A stretch of 64,000 nt of DNA from Halalkalibacter sp. APA_J-10(15) (GTDB lineage Bacteria; Bacillota; Bacilli; Bacillales; Bacillaceae_D), in assembly GCF_023017105.1 (NCBI RefSeq), contig NZ_JALKEV010000008.1, forward strand, positions 155,056-219,055. The letters are read 5' to 3'. This document shows, one piece after another, positions 16,363 through 24,452 of the stretch (position 1 is the first letter of the stretch; every line of letters begins with the position of its first letter). The notes under the pieces were generated by a model. It worked only from the letters and a program-made list of their open reading frames with translations. It was not told the origin of the DNA and did no database searches. The translations under genes were made by a program, and so were the position numbers.

Positions 16363-16688
16363 AGAGGGCAAAGATCCCTTTCAAGTCCGAAGTAAACGAG
16401 CACTTTTTCAGTGGCCACAGGATAGGGCTAGTAGAAATCCACTAGCGTAGCGAGTTAGGTTTGTGGCTGCCTACAGGGAGCGAGTTCTCATTCTAGTAGA
16501 GTTGTTTTTTTAACTTCCCTAAAATATGTAATAGTATTGAGCTTATCTAGGTATAAACTATTTGACTTATAATGGATATGAAAGTAGGCTAGTGGAATTC
16601 CTCTTTTACTTAGAGAATTAAAACTTTTACTGTATAAATTGAAGAATTTCTAGAAAGCAAGGTTGTAGCGTTGAAATCTTTAGTAAAA

Positions 16689-16702
16689 TGTAACCGTTAT
16701 CA
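16689..16702 (+). promoter_or_regulatory. cre (CcpA) site before the GH115 gene
   Basis: TGTAACCGTTATCA matches the cre consensus TGWNANCGNTNWCA at all 14 positions and lies just upstream of the ribosome site, a roadblock or operator position. It implies glucose repression of the alpha-glucuronidase. Confidence 0.7.
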
Positions 16703-16723
16703 AGAAAAAGAGGAGTGTAGTGT

Positions 16724-19700
16724 ATGTTTGGGCAATCCTATATTGAATACGAGTCATCTTCTAATAATGTGAAGATTATCTCGAGAGAAGAAAAGATATC
16801 CGTGCTTCTGTCTGAAAATGATTATCCAGGAGTCATAAGAGCTACAGCTGATTGGCAAGTTGATGTGGAAAAAGTAACCTCTGTTTATCCTATTAGAGTT
16901 GAAGAAGAAGCTGAATTGTTTGGAAAAGTAGTAATCATTGGTACAATGGGGAAAAATGATGTCATTGATCAATTAATAGCTGCAGAAAAGCTTAATTGTC
17001 AGGATTTAGTTGGTAAATGGGAGTCATTTGTCATTCAAACAATTGACAATCCATTTCCTAACGTGGATCAAGCATTGGTTATTGCAGGAAGCGACAAACG
17101 TGGGACCATATTTGGAATATATGACTTTTCTGAGAAAATGGGTGTTTCCCCTTGGTATTGGTGGGCTGATATGCCTATTGTTAAGCATGAAACAATATAT
17201 GTAAAGAAAGGAGTACATAAACAAGGAGAACCATCTGTTAAGTACCGTGGTATTTTTCTAAACGATGAAGGTCCTTCGTTAATGGAATGGGTGCGCACAA
17301 ATTACATAGATTTCACACATGAGTTTTACGAGAAAATTTTTGAATTAACCTTACGCTTAAAAGCAAATTATCACTGGCCGGCAATGTGGGATAATACGTT
17401 TTATGAAGATGACCCACTTAATGCTGAAATCGCTGATTATTATGGGGTTGTGATGGGAACATCTCATCATGAGCCAATGCTCAGGCCTCATGGTGATTGG
17501 AAAGTACATAATAAAGGCCCTTGGGATTATGCATTGAATGAAGAATATCTTTATCAATTTTGGGAGGAAGGTATCAAAAGAAGCAAGCACTATGAGAGCG
17601 TTGTAACACTAGGGATGCGTGGTGATGGAGATGAAGCTATGGGAGGAGATCTTTCTTTCCAAGGGAAAATTGAATTGTTACAAAAGATTGTAGCTGATCA
17701 AAGAAAGATGATTGCTGAACATATGAATGAAGATGTTACTAAAGTACCTCAGTTGTGGGCTCTGTATAAAGAAGTTCAAGATTATTATGAGAATGGAATG
17801 CGAGTTCCAGATGACATAACGTTATTATGGGCTGATGATAACTTTGGTAATTTGCGCCGCGTTCCTACAGAAGAGGAACGGCAACGAAAAGGTGGAGCGG
17901 GTATTTATTATCATTTGGATTATGTAGGTGGTCCTCGATCGTATAAATGGGTGAACTCTGTTCCACTTCAAAAGATTTGGGAGCAAATGCATAAAGCGTA
18001 TCATTATGGAGCTAATCAAATTTGGATATTAAATGTTGGTGATCTAAAACCAATGGAATTTCAACTCGAATATTTCCTACGCATGGCATGGAATATGAAT
18101 GATTTTAATCGAGATTACAGTTGGGAATATAGTGTTGAGTGGGTGAAGAGACATTTTGGAGAGGAGTATGCAGATGATATTGCTTATATTATTAATCGAT
18201 ACTCAAAGTTTAATGGACGATTAAAGCCAGAACAATTAAACAATGTAGAGCTATATAGTCTGCTAAACTATGATGAAGCAGAAAGGGTAATGGAGGATTT
18301 TCAGGAAATAACCGACTTAGCTAAACAAATTTATGAAAAGCTACCAGAATCGTTAAAGGATCCATTCTTTCAAATTGTCTTATATCCGACGAAGGCTTCT
18401 AAACAAGTTCTAGAGCTGCATATTAAAGCTGAGATCAGTAAATTATACGCGAAGCAAGAGCGAATTGCGACTAACATTGCAGCAAGAGAAGCGGAGTTAT
18501 TGTTTGAACAGGATCACTTATTGTCCTTTGATTACAATAAAAGAACGTCTCTCGGTAAATGGAATCATATGATGGATCAAACACATATAGGGTATACGTA
18601 TTGGCAACAGCCTGAACAAAATACGATGCCGACTGTAAAACGAATGAAACCCCAAATGGAAGGGAAAATGGGGATTGCTGATTACGATGCTCTTCACTTT
18701 AATTCCTTTACGAGGCAATGTCGTGTGATTGATATTTATAACAAAGGTACAGCTCCGTTTTTGTACAATGTAAAAGCTAACGTAAACTGGCTAAAAATCG
18801 ATTCCGAAGAAGGAGTCATTATCCAGGAAAAGAAAATAGTCGTAGATATTGATTGGGAGAATGCACCAAAAGGTCACGATGTAGAGTCATTTATAACGGT
18901 AACAGGTTCAGAAGGTTCTGCTGTTCAATTACGCGTAACTCTATTTAATCCAATTGAGCCGAATCGTGAGTCACTTGTTGGGTTTATGGAAACAGATGGG
19001 TATATTTCGATTGAAGCGGAGCATTACACGAATAAAATAGATAGTCAGGAAGCGCGTTGGGATGTGATCCCTGATTATGGACGGACATTATCATCTATGG
19101 CTGTCTTTCCTGTAACTACACCAAGTGTGCATCCTCCTCACAATTCACCTTGTTTAGAATATCAAGTTTATTTAACGAACCCTGGGAAATTAGACGTTCA
19201 CACATTCATTGCGCCTACGTTAAATTTCATTTCAGACCAAGGTTTACGATTTGGAATTTCATTTGATGATCAGCCAATACAGATTGTCGATGCGATAAAG
19301 TACAAAGATACGGGATTTGATGAAGGGGATTGGGCTCAAAGTGTAATAGTTAATGTTAGAAAAAGCACAACAACCCACTGCATTGAAAAGATGGGGTATC
19401 ATACGCTTAAAATATGGATGGTTGACCCAATCGTTGTTCTTCAAAAACTTGTCATTGACACAGGTGGGCTTAAAAAAAGTTATTTAGGACCACCTGAAAG
19501 CTATTACGGAGGGAAAATAGATACAATTCAAGCAAATCGTCACTCTATTGATTCTTATCTCATTCCAGGTAGATTAGAAAAAATAGATAAAGTTTTTCAT
19601 TTTTATAAATCTGTTGATCTATTCGTTGAAAAGGATGGGGCGTATGAAATGGAATTAAATACGGTTGGTATTGGATCTATAAAATTAGTAATAGGTGATG

Positions 19701-20152
19701 AGGAATATGAAATCGTTTCTACCGAGAATCAGGAACAAAGGAAATTCAAAATGTATTTGAAAGCAGGCTATTGTAAAATGAATGAAGTTGAGGTTAAGGG
19801 TGATGTTTCAGTTCAGAACATAAAAGCGAAGTTAGAAGATGAAGATGTTATTAAAATAAAACCAACTATTCGAATCGATCCGGAGCAGGATGATCAAATA
19901 ATTGTACAAACATCATTATACAATTCTGATCACTATTCTCATTTATATACACTAAGAGTAGAACTAAAGAATCAAAATAGTCAGTCATTAGGGGTTTCTG
20001 TACTTAAAGGAAGATTAGCTAGATCAGCAAAGGAAATGCATAATCTTATATTTGACCGCCAACAACACACACAATTTCAATTGAAAATCACTTTGCTTGA
20101 TCAAAAGAGTAAAAAGGAATATCAATTCAATAAAAATTTTGTCCTATCATAA
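16724..20152 (+). CDS. Glycoside hydrolase family 115 (xylan alpha-1,2-glucuronidase-like)
   Basis: A 1142-residue protein matching the GH115 family over its length. GH115 enzymes remove glucuronic or 4-O-methylglucuronic acid from xylan and xylo-oligosaccharides. An N-terminal domain (about 1-160) ends in GSDKRGTIFGIYDFSEKMGVSPWYWWADMP. The TIM-barrel core then runs from YRGIFLNDEGPSLMEWV to about residue 500 and contains LKANYHWPAMWDN and VTLGMRGDGDEAM. Further helical and beta-sandwich domains follow. No signal peptide is present, so it acts inside the cell on imported oligosaccharides. A perfect cre site lies just upstream. The nearest related genes are the GH127, GH4 and GH51 loci tens of kilobases away. 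Activity on arabinoglucuronoxylan is inference. Confidence 0.88.
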   Translation: MFGQSYIEYESSSNNVKIISREEKISVLLSENDYPGVIRATADWQVDVEKVTSVYPIRVEEEAELFGKVVIIGTMGKNDVIDQLIAAEKLNCQDLVGKWESFVIQTIDNPFPNVDQALVIAGSDKRGTIFGIYDFSEKMGVSPWYWWADMPIVKHETIYVKKGVHKQGEPSVKYRGIFLNDEGPSLMEWVRTNYIDFTHEFYEKIFELTLRLKANYHWPAMWDNTFYEDDPLNAEIADYYGVVMGTSHHEPMLRPHGDWKVHNKGPWDYALNEEYLYQFWEEGIKRSKHYESVVTLGMRGDGDEAMGGDLSFQGKIELLQKIVADQRKMIAEHMNEDVTKVPQLWALYKEVQDYYENGMRVPDDITLLWADDNFGNLRRVPTEEERQRKGGAGIYYHLDYVGGPRSYKWVNSVPLQKIWEQMHKAYHYGANQIWILNVGDLKPMEFQLEYFLRMAWNMNDFNRDYSWEYSVEWVKRHFGEEYADDIAYIINRYSKFNGRLKPEQLNNVELYSLLNYDEAERVMEDFQEITDLAKQIYEKLPESLKDPFFQIVLYPTKASKQVLELHIKAEISKLYAKQERIATNIAAREAELLFEQDHLLSFDYNKRTSLGKWNHMMDQTHIGYTYWQQPEQNTMPTVKRMKPQMEGKMGIADYDALHFNSFTRQCRVIDIYNKGTAPFLYNVKANVNWLKIDSEEGVIIQEKKIVVDIDWENAPKGHDVESFITVTGSEGSAVQLRVTLFNPIEPNRESLVGFMETDGYISIEAEHYTNKIDSQEARWDVIPDYGRTLSSMAVFPVTTPSVHPPHNSPCLEYQVYLTNPGKLDVHTFIAPTLNFISDQGLRFGISFDDQPIQIVDAIKYKDTGFDEGDWAQSVIVNVRKSTTTHCIEKMGYHTLKIWMVDPIVVLQKLVIDTGGLKKSYLGPPESYYGGKIDTIQANRHSIDSYLIPGRLEKIDKVFHFYKSVDLFVEKDGAYEMELNTVGIGSIKLVIGDEEYEIVSTENQEQRKFKMYLKAGYCKMNEVEVKGDVSVQNIKAKLEDEDVIKIKPTIRIDPEQDDQIIVQTSLYNSDHYSHLYTLRVELKNQNSQSLGVSVLKGRLARSAKEMHNLIFDRQQHTQFQLKITLLDQKSKKEYQFNKNFVLS

Positions 20153-20201
20153 AATATACTTCGCCTTTCGCGGAAAGCTAAAACTTCCTCATGCTACGCA
20201 A

Positions 20202-20290
20202 GGGCACTGAAAAAGTTTGGTTCTCAACTTTTTTGGTGTCCCTTAAGCAATGTTCGAAACCGCTGTCTGTTTTGAAAGCTTGATGCGAGT
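20202..20290 (+). repeat. Hairpin repeat with conserved downstream flank, copy at 20.2 kb
   Basis: GGGCACTGAAAAAGTT (20202-20217) pairs with AACTTTTTTGGTGTCCC (20226-20242), with wobble and one extra T. The next about 45 bases (including CGAAACCG, then a TTTTGAAA-like stretch) resemble those after the hairpin at 22470, so the repeated unit extends beyond the stem to roughly 90 bases. Confidence 0.65.
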
Positions 20291-20469
20291 GGGCTTCTTG
20301 TATCAAGCGCGCAACGTGTGAAGCCATTGATAGTCCAACCAAAGATACGTAAAAATTCGAAGTGGACTCCCTTTCATCCAGCAGGATTTTGCGTATCTTT
20401 CAGCTTCTTTAAAAGGTGAAACTCTTTCTAGTAGAAGTGAGATTTTACATTCTTATCCGAGTGAAGGCG

Positions 20470-20498
20470 TTGACGTGTAAGCGAAAATATGGTAAAAA
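20470..20498 (+). promoter_or_regulatory. SigA-type promoter of htpG
   Basis: TTGACG (20470-20475), a 17-base spacer and TAAAAA (20493-20498). The -10 is weak, but the CIRCE element begins 10 bases downstream, around the expected start of transcription, the usual arrangement for HrcA-controlled promoters. Confidence 0.5.
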
Positions 20499-20508
20499 AA
20501 CATTAGTG

Positions 20509-20535
20509 TTAGCACTCTATGTATTCGAGTGCTAA
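20509..20535. promoter_or_regulatory. CIRCE element (HrcA operator) upstream of htpG
   Basis: TTAGCACTC, nine bases, then GAGTGCTAA: an exact match to the CIRCE consensus, centred 40 bases before the htpG start. CIRCE is bound by the heat-shock repressor HrcA. Confidence 0.93.
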
Positions 20536-20561
20536 TAGACAACTGAAAGGGGTAATGAATA

Positions 20562-22442
20562 ATGGCAAAGAAACAGTTTCAAGCAGAATCAAAACGTCTG
20601 TTAGAAATGATGATTAATTCTATTTACACGCAAAAAGAAATTTTTCTTCGGGAATTAATTTCGAACGCAAGTGATGCTATTGATAAGATGTATTATAAAG
20701 CATTAACGGATGAATCTATTCGATTTGAACAGGAAGATTATTACATAAAGGTTGAATTTAATAAAGACGAACGAACATTAACAGTAACGGATACTGGAAT
20801 TGGTATGACTGAGGATGAGCTTGAGACTCATTTAGGAACGATTGCTAAGAGTGGTTCTTTAGCATTTAAAAGTGAAAACGAAATTAAAGATGGCCATGAT
20901 ATTATTGGTCAGTTTGGTGTTGGGTTTTATTCGGCCTTCATGGTAGCTGATAAATTAACGGTCATTAGTAAATCAATTGATAGTGATCAAGCTTACAAAT
21001 GGGAATCAGACGGTGTAGATGGTTACACAATTGCGCCAGCGGAAAAAGATTCAATCGGGACAGTTATTACGTTAACGATTAAAGAAAATACAGAGGAAGA
21101 AAATTACGATGAGTTTCTTGAAGAGTATCGTTTAAAGTCAATTATTAAGAAATATTCTGATTTTATCCGTTACCCAATTAAAATGGACATTATTGAACGA
21201 CATAAAAAAGAAGATAGTGAAGATGAATGGGAAGAGTATTCAGAAGAAAAAACGGTTAATAGCATGGTTCCAATTTGGCGCAAAAATAAAAGCGAATTAA
21301 CTGATGAGGATTATGAAAACTTTTATCAAGAGAAGCATTATGGTTTTGATAAGCCTTTGAAGCACATTCATATTAGTGTAGATGGTGCTGTTCGATACCA
21401 TTCAATTTTATATATTCCAGAAACGATTCCATTTGATTTTTACTCTAAAGAATTTGAAAAAGGGCTAGAGTTATATTCAAGTGGTGTGCTTATAATGGAT
21501 AAATGCTCTGATTTACTCCCAGACTATTTTAGTTTTGTAAAAGGGATGGTTGACTCTGAGGATTTATCTCTCAATATTTCTCGTGAAATTTTGCAGCATG
21601 ATCGCCAATTAAAGCTCATTGCCAAAAATATAAAAAATAAAATTAAGAGTCAGCTGCTAACGTTGTTGAAAAATGATCGTGAAAAGTATGAGAAGTTTTA
21701 TGAGTCATTTGGCCGACAATTAAAATATGGCGTATATTCGGATTATGGAGCAAATAAAGAAGTGCTACAGGACTTATTAATGTTCTATTCTTCTATAGAA
21801 AAAAAGCAGGTGACGTTGGATGAGTATGTTTCACGAATGCCTGAGGAGCAGAAATATATATATTATGCAACAGGTGAATCCTATGATCGGATTGAGAAAT
21901 TACCGCAAATCGAAGCTGTGAAGGATAAAGGGTATGAAGTATTATACTTTACGGAAGATGTGGATGAATTTGCGATTAAAATGTTAGCGAGCTATAAAGA
22001 AAAAGAGTTTAAATCCGTTGCTAGTGGTGATCTAGGCATTGAAGATGAAGAGTCAAATAATTCAGAAGAGAATGAGCAAAATCATAAAGAATTATTCGAT
22101 AAAATGAAATCATTGCTTTCTAGTAAAGTAAAGGATGTACGTGTCTCAAAACGTCTAAGAACGCATCCAGTGTGCTTTGCTACTGAAGGTGAACTGTCAA
22201 TCGAAATGGAAAAAGTATTAAAGTCGATGCCCGATAATAACCAAAATATTGAAGCGGATAAAGTGTTAGAAATCAATGTTAATCATGATGTCTTTCATTC
22301 ATTACAAAAGGCATTTGAGCAAGATGAGGAAAAACTAAAGCTATACACGAATTTACTATATAATCAAGCACTTTTAATTGAGGGATTACCTGTTCAAGAT
22401 CCAGTAGAATTCACGAACGACATGTGTAAAGTAATGGTATAA
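20562..22442 (+). CDS. htpG: Chaperone HtpG (Hsp90 family)
   Basis: A 626-residue cytoplasmic ATP-dependent chaperone. The N-terminal GHKL ATPase domain shows [34 protein letters not shown] and [15 protein letters not shown]. The middle domain carries the catalytic-arginine region [15 protein letters not shown]. The C-terminal dimerisation domain starts near residue 505 after an acidic linker rich in Glu/Asn (about 488-505). Length is normal. The start has a GAAAGGGG ribosome site. A perfect CIRCE element precedes it, so control by HrcA is expected. In B. subtilis htpG lies outside the HrcA regulon, so this arrangement differs. Confidence 0.95.
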   Translation: MAKKQFQAESKRLLEMMINSIYTQKEIFLRELISNASDAIDKMYYKALTDESIRFEQEDYYIKVEFNKDERTLTVTDTGIGMTEDELETHLGTIAKSGSLAFKSENEIKDGHDIIGQFGVGFYSAFMVADKLTVISKSIDSDQAYKWESDGVDGYTIAPAEKDSIGTVITLTIKENTEEENYDEFLEEYRLKSIIKKYSDFIRYPIKMDIIERHKKEDSEDEWEEYSEEKTVNSMVPIWRKNKSELTDEDYENFYQEKHYGFDKPLKHIHISVDGAVRYHSILYIPETIPFDFYSKEFEKGLELYSSGVLIMDKCSDLLPDYFSFVKGMVDSEDLSLNISREILQHDRQLKLIAKNIKNKIKSQLLTLLKNDREKYEKFYESFGRQLKYGVYSDYGANKEVLQDLLMFYSSIEKKQVTLDEYVSRMPEEQKYIYYATGESYDRIEKLPQIEAVKDKGYEVLYFTEDVDEFAIKMLASYKEKEFKSVASGDLGIEDEESNNSEENEQNHKELFDKMKSLLSSKVKDVRVSKRLRTHPVCFATEGELSIEMEKVLKSMPDNNQNIEADKVLEINVNHDVFHSLQKAFEQDEEKLKLYTNLLYNQALLIEGLPVQDPVEFTNDMCKVMV

Positions 22443-22469
22443 ATGACGGAGAAAAAGTAGCAAAAGCGA

Positions 22470-22560
22470 GGGCACTGAAAAAGTTTGTTTTTTAACTTTT
22501 TCGGTGCCCTTTTAAGAAATGTACGAAACCGTTGCCTATCTTGAAATGTTTGCTACGGGT
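22470..22560 (+). repeat. Hairpin repeat with conserved downstream flank, copy at 22.5 kb
   Basis: GGGCACTGAAAAAGTT (22470-22485) pairs over 16 bp with AACTTTTTCGGTGCCC (22494-22509). The T-rich tail after the stem could let it terminate htpG. The downstream flank resembles that of the 20.2-kb copy. Confidence 0.7.
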
Positions 22561-22572
22561 GGATTTATCGTA

Positions 22573-22604
22573 CCACTGAAAAAGTTGATTTGTATTTTTA
22601 GTGG
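22573..22604. repeat. Second, shorter hairpin of the same family
   Basis: CCACTGAAAAA (22573-22583) pairs with TTTTTAGTGG (22595-22604) with one unpaired base. It has the same CACTGAAAAA arm as its neighbours at 20.2 and 22.5 kb. Confidence 0.6.
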
Positions 22605-22737
22605 CTACGTAAAAGCTGATTTTTCTTTTTAGGTTAATGATTTAAAACTTATATTTTGCATTTAACTGTCACAGGTTAAGCTCCTACGAACATAGGCTAT
22701 GGTGGAAAGACATAAGTGAGGATAGGAGGAATTTAGT

Positions 22738-23394
22738 GTGTATGTAAATGGCTACAATCCTTATGCTTACCCAGTTGTTCAATACGAACCAATGAGACAT
22801 TCATATTCTCCATATCGTCATCTACCACAGCATCAATTCAGCAATAGTTGGAGGGAGCAAACGATTTCAGGTGATGCGACTTGGACAAATGGAGGGCCAA
22901 CAACTCAATGTGGTTTACCGTGGACTATGAATCAATCTATGACAGCTGCAGTAAGTGAACAATCAACTTATCGATGTGGAGATACATTAAGAGTTCGTAA
23001 TCGAAATAACCAACGTGAGTTAACGGTCATAATAGTCGATACAGTACCGAATTTCCCGTCAAATCGAATTAATTTACATCGTCAAGCATTTGAAGCATTA
23101 GGAGCACAATTGGACGAAGGTCTTATCCCTGTAGACATAACGTCAATAACTCCTATAGAAGAGGATCCATGGAGCCCGTATTTGCAAAGAATTGTTCAAA
23201 GTGCTTTTCCAAACTACCAAGTAATCAACGAGGAATTAATGGAGGAAGAAGCGATCGATACATCTCATGTTAGGAGAACCTATGAATTAATGTTACAATC
23301 GCCTCAGGAATCAATACGAGTACAAGCAAAAGTCAATTATAATCCGACAACAAATCGTGTGATATCGTTCGATCTTCAAGAGTTAAATGAATAA
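22738..23394 (+). CDS. Double-psi beta-barrel (RlpA/expansin-like) protein
   Basis: A 218-residue protein with a GTG start placed by the GATAGGAGGAA ribosome site. The N-terminus is Tyr/Pro/His-rich without a signal peptide (YNPYAYPVVQYEP). Residues 38-140 look like a DPBB fold: SGDATWTNGGPTTQCGLPW, then YRCGDTLRVRNRNNQRELTVIIVDTVPNFPSNRINLHRQAFEALG and an IPVDITSITPIEE end. The last 65 residues (YELMLQSPQESIRVQAKVNY...) form a separate small domain, possibly DUF3889. Bacillus proteins of this kind are often spore- or envelope-related. A function in peptidoglycan binding is inference. Confidence 0.72.
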   Translation: MYVNGYNPYAYPVVQYEPMRHSYSPYRHLPQHQFSNSWREQTISGDATWTNGGPTTQCGLPWTMNQSMTAAVSEQSTYRCGDTLRVRNRNNQRELTVIIVDTVPNFPSNRINLHRQAFEALGAQLDEGLIPVDITSITPIEEDPWSPYLQRIVQSAFPNYQVINEELMEEEAIDTSHVRRTYELMLQSPQESIRVQAKVNYNPTTNRVISFDLQELNE

Positions 23395-23653
23395 GCTCAA
23401 TATATCATTGTGTGAACACTGAGAAGGTATTATTTCCCTTTATCAGTGTTTTAATTTAGCATGAAAATAATGAAATCATCATTGTTTATGATTGACAAAA
23501 TTTTCATTGTTCGTTAATATAGATTCGAATACATATTAGAGAGGAAGTGATCGTTCGAAAGGAAGGCTTGTATTTGTAGAGGAGGGGTGAGATTAAGTAG
23601 AATTGTGACAGCACATATTTTCATAAGCAAGTCATTTTTTTATACTGTCTAAT

Positions 23654-23668
23654 TGAGAATAATAATCG
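23654..23668. promoter_or_regulatory. Second, weaker Fur-like box
   Basis: TGAGAATAATAATCG agrees with the Fur 7-1-7 core at 11 of 14 positions. It lies just downstream of a TATACT -10-like sequence, so bound Fur could block that start site. Confidence 0.5.
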
Positions 23669-23716
23669 ATATCGGGATTCGTATGCTGCAATGCGAACTT
23701 TTTTTGTAGGTGTTAT

Positions 23717-23731
23717 TGATAATAATAATCA
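23717..23731. promoter_or_regulatory. Fur box
   Basis: TGATAATAATAATCA matches the Bacillus Fur 7-1-7 core TGATAATNATTATCA at 13 of 14 defined positions. It lies 31 bases before the first NEAT gene and is consistent with iron repression of the heme operon. Confidence 0.75.
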
Positions 23732-23762
23732 ATAGCAACAATCGAGGAAAAGGAGAAAGAGA

Positions 23763-24437
23763 ATGCCATTAAAAAAGATTTCTATGAAACTACTATTGTT
23801 GCTTACATTCATCGCTTTGTTCATGATTCCGTTCCAAGTATTTGCATCTCCTGATCTTGAGGATGGTACATATACGATTGGGTACACGGTTTTACATGCT
23901 GATAATGATTCTGCTTCAATAGCAAACGATTATTGGGAGAAACCAGCAGCACTCTATGTTGAGAATGGACAAATGAAACTTGAGATGACACTAAACCATA
24001 GCTCATGGATTACTGAATTTAAGACACCGGTAAGCGGTAGCTATCAGGATGTAAATGTTATCCGAACAGACGATGCAGCCGATAAACGAGTTGTACAATT
24101 TCCCGTTGATGACCTATCAAGTCCATTAGCCTCACACATTCATGTTATTGTAGAGGACATCAATTATGACCATAGCTACACAGTTCGTTTTGATTTTGAT
24201 TTGAATCAAATCAATCCGGTAAGTGTACAAAGCGAATCAGAAGGTGAGCAAGAAGAAAATAATGGATCAGTAGCTCAGACAGAGGATGACGATGAAAATG
24301 GAGCTCAAGGGGGAGCAACGAATCAAGAAGCAAATCCACAAACGAGTGATCAGTCATTTATTTGGTTATATGTACTCGTTACAATCGTATTCGGTTTCAT
24401 TTTAGTTAAAAGAGTCCATGCTTTAGGAAGACCATAA
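23763..24437 (+). CDS. isdC: Single-NEAT heme-binding cell-wall protein (IsdC-like)
   Basis: A 224-residue surface protein that should pass heme through the wall to the membrane lipoprotein. A signal peptide covers about residues 1-28 (cut near VFA-SP). One NEAT domain follows (about 31-148), with the heme-pocket helix region SASIANDY and the axial-ligand motif YDHSY (Tyr135, Tyr139; YxxxY). An acidic linker leads to the sorting signal NPQTS (191-195), a hydrophobic segment and a short basic tail. NPQTS fits the NxxTx class used by sortase B, which is encoded five genes downstream. The ribosome site is AAAAGGAG. Iron repression by Fur is expected from the upstream box. Confidence 0.87.
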   Translation: MPLKKISMKLLLLLTFIALFMIPFQVFASPDLEDGTYTIGYTVLHADNDSASIANDYWEKPAALYVENGQMKLEMTLNHSSWITEFKTPVSGSYQDVNVIRTDDAADKRVVQFPVDDLSSPLASHIHVIVEDINYDHSYTVRFDFDLNQINPVSVQSESEGEQEENNGSVAQTEDDDENGAQGGATNQEANPQTSDQSFIWLYVLVTIVFGFILVKRVHALGRP

Positions 24438-24452
24438 AGGAGTTAAAAAATA

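Larger units (their letters stand above)
15910..16723. other. Repeat-rich intergenic region (no gene seen)
   Basis: An 814-base stretch without a convincing gene. It holds a GAGGCTAGGACAAA repeat (from 15915), a large perfect hairpin (16238-16280), a half-copy of that hairpin arm (16401-16416), and a GC-rich block at 16336-16362 that is the reverse complement of 7170-7197. The last 200 bases are AT-rich and carry the cre site and ribosome site of the GH115 gene. Confidence 0.6.
23395..23762 (+). promoter_or_regulatory. Promoter and Fur-box region of the NEAT/heme operon
   Basis: This gap holds no convincing gene. A strong SigA-type promoter, TTGACA (23492-23497), 17 bases, TAATAT (23515-23520), lies about 240 bases before the first NEAT gene. 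Two Fur-like palindromes follow at 23654-23668 and 23717-23731. A second, weaker -10 (TATACT at 23641) sits just before the first Fur box. Confidence 0.6.

Noticed and set aside
16140-16500. Possible small gene or insertion sequence in the 16-kb gap
   Set aside because: Stop codons occur in all frames, there is no transposase-like sequence, and the structure is explained by short hairpin repeats.
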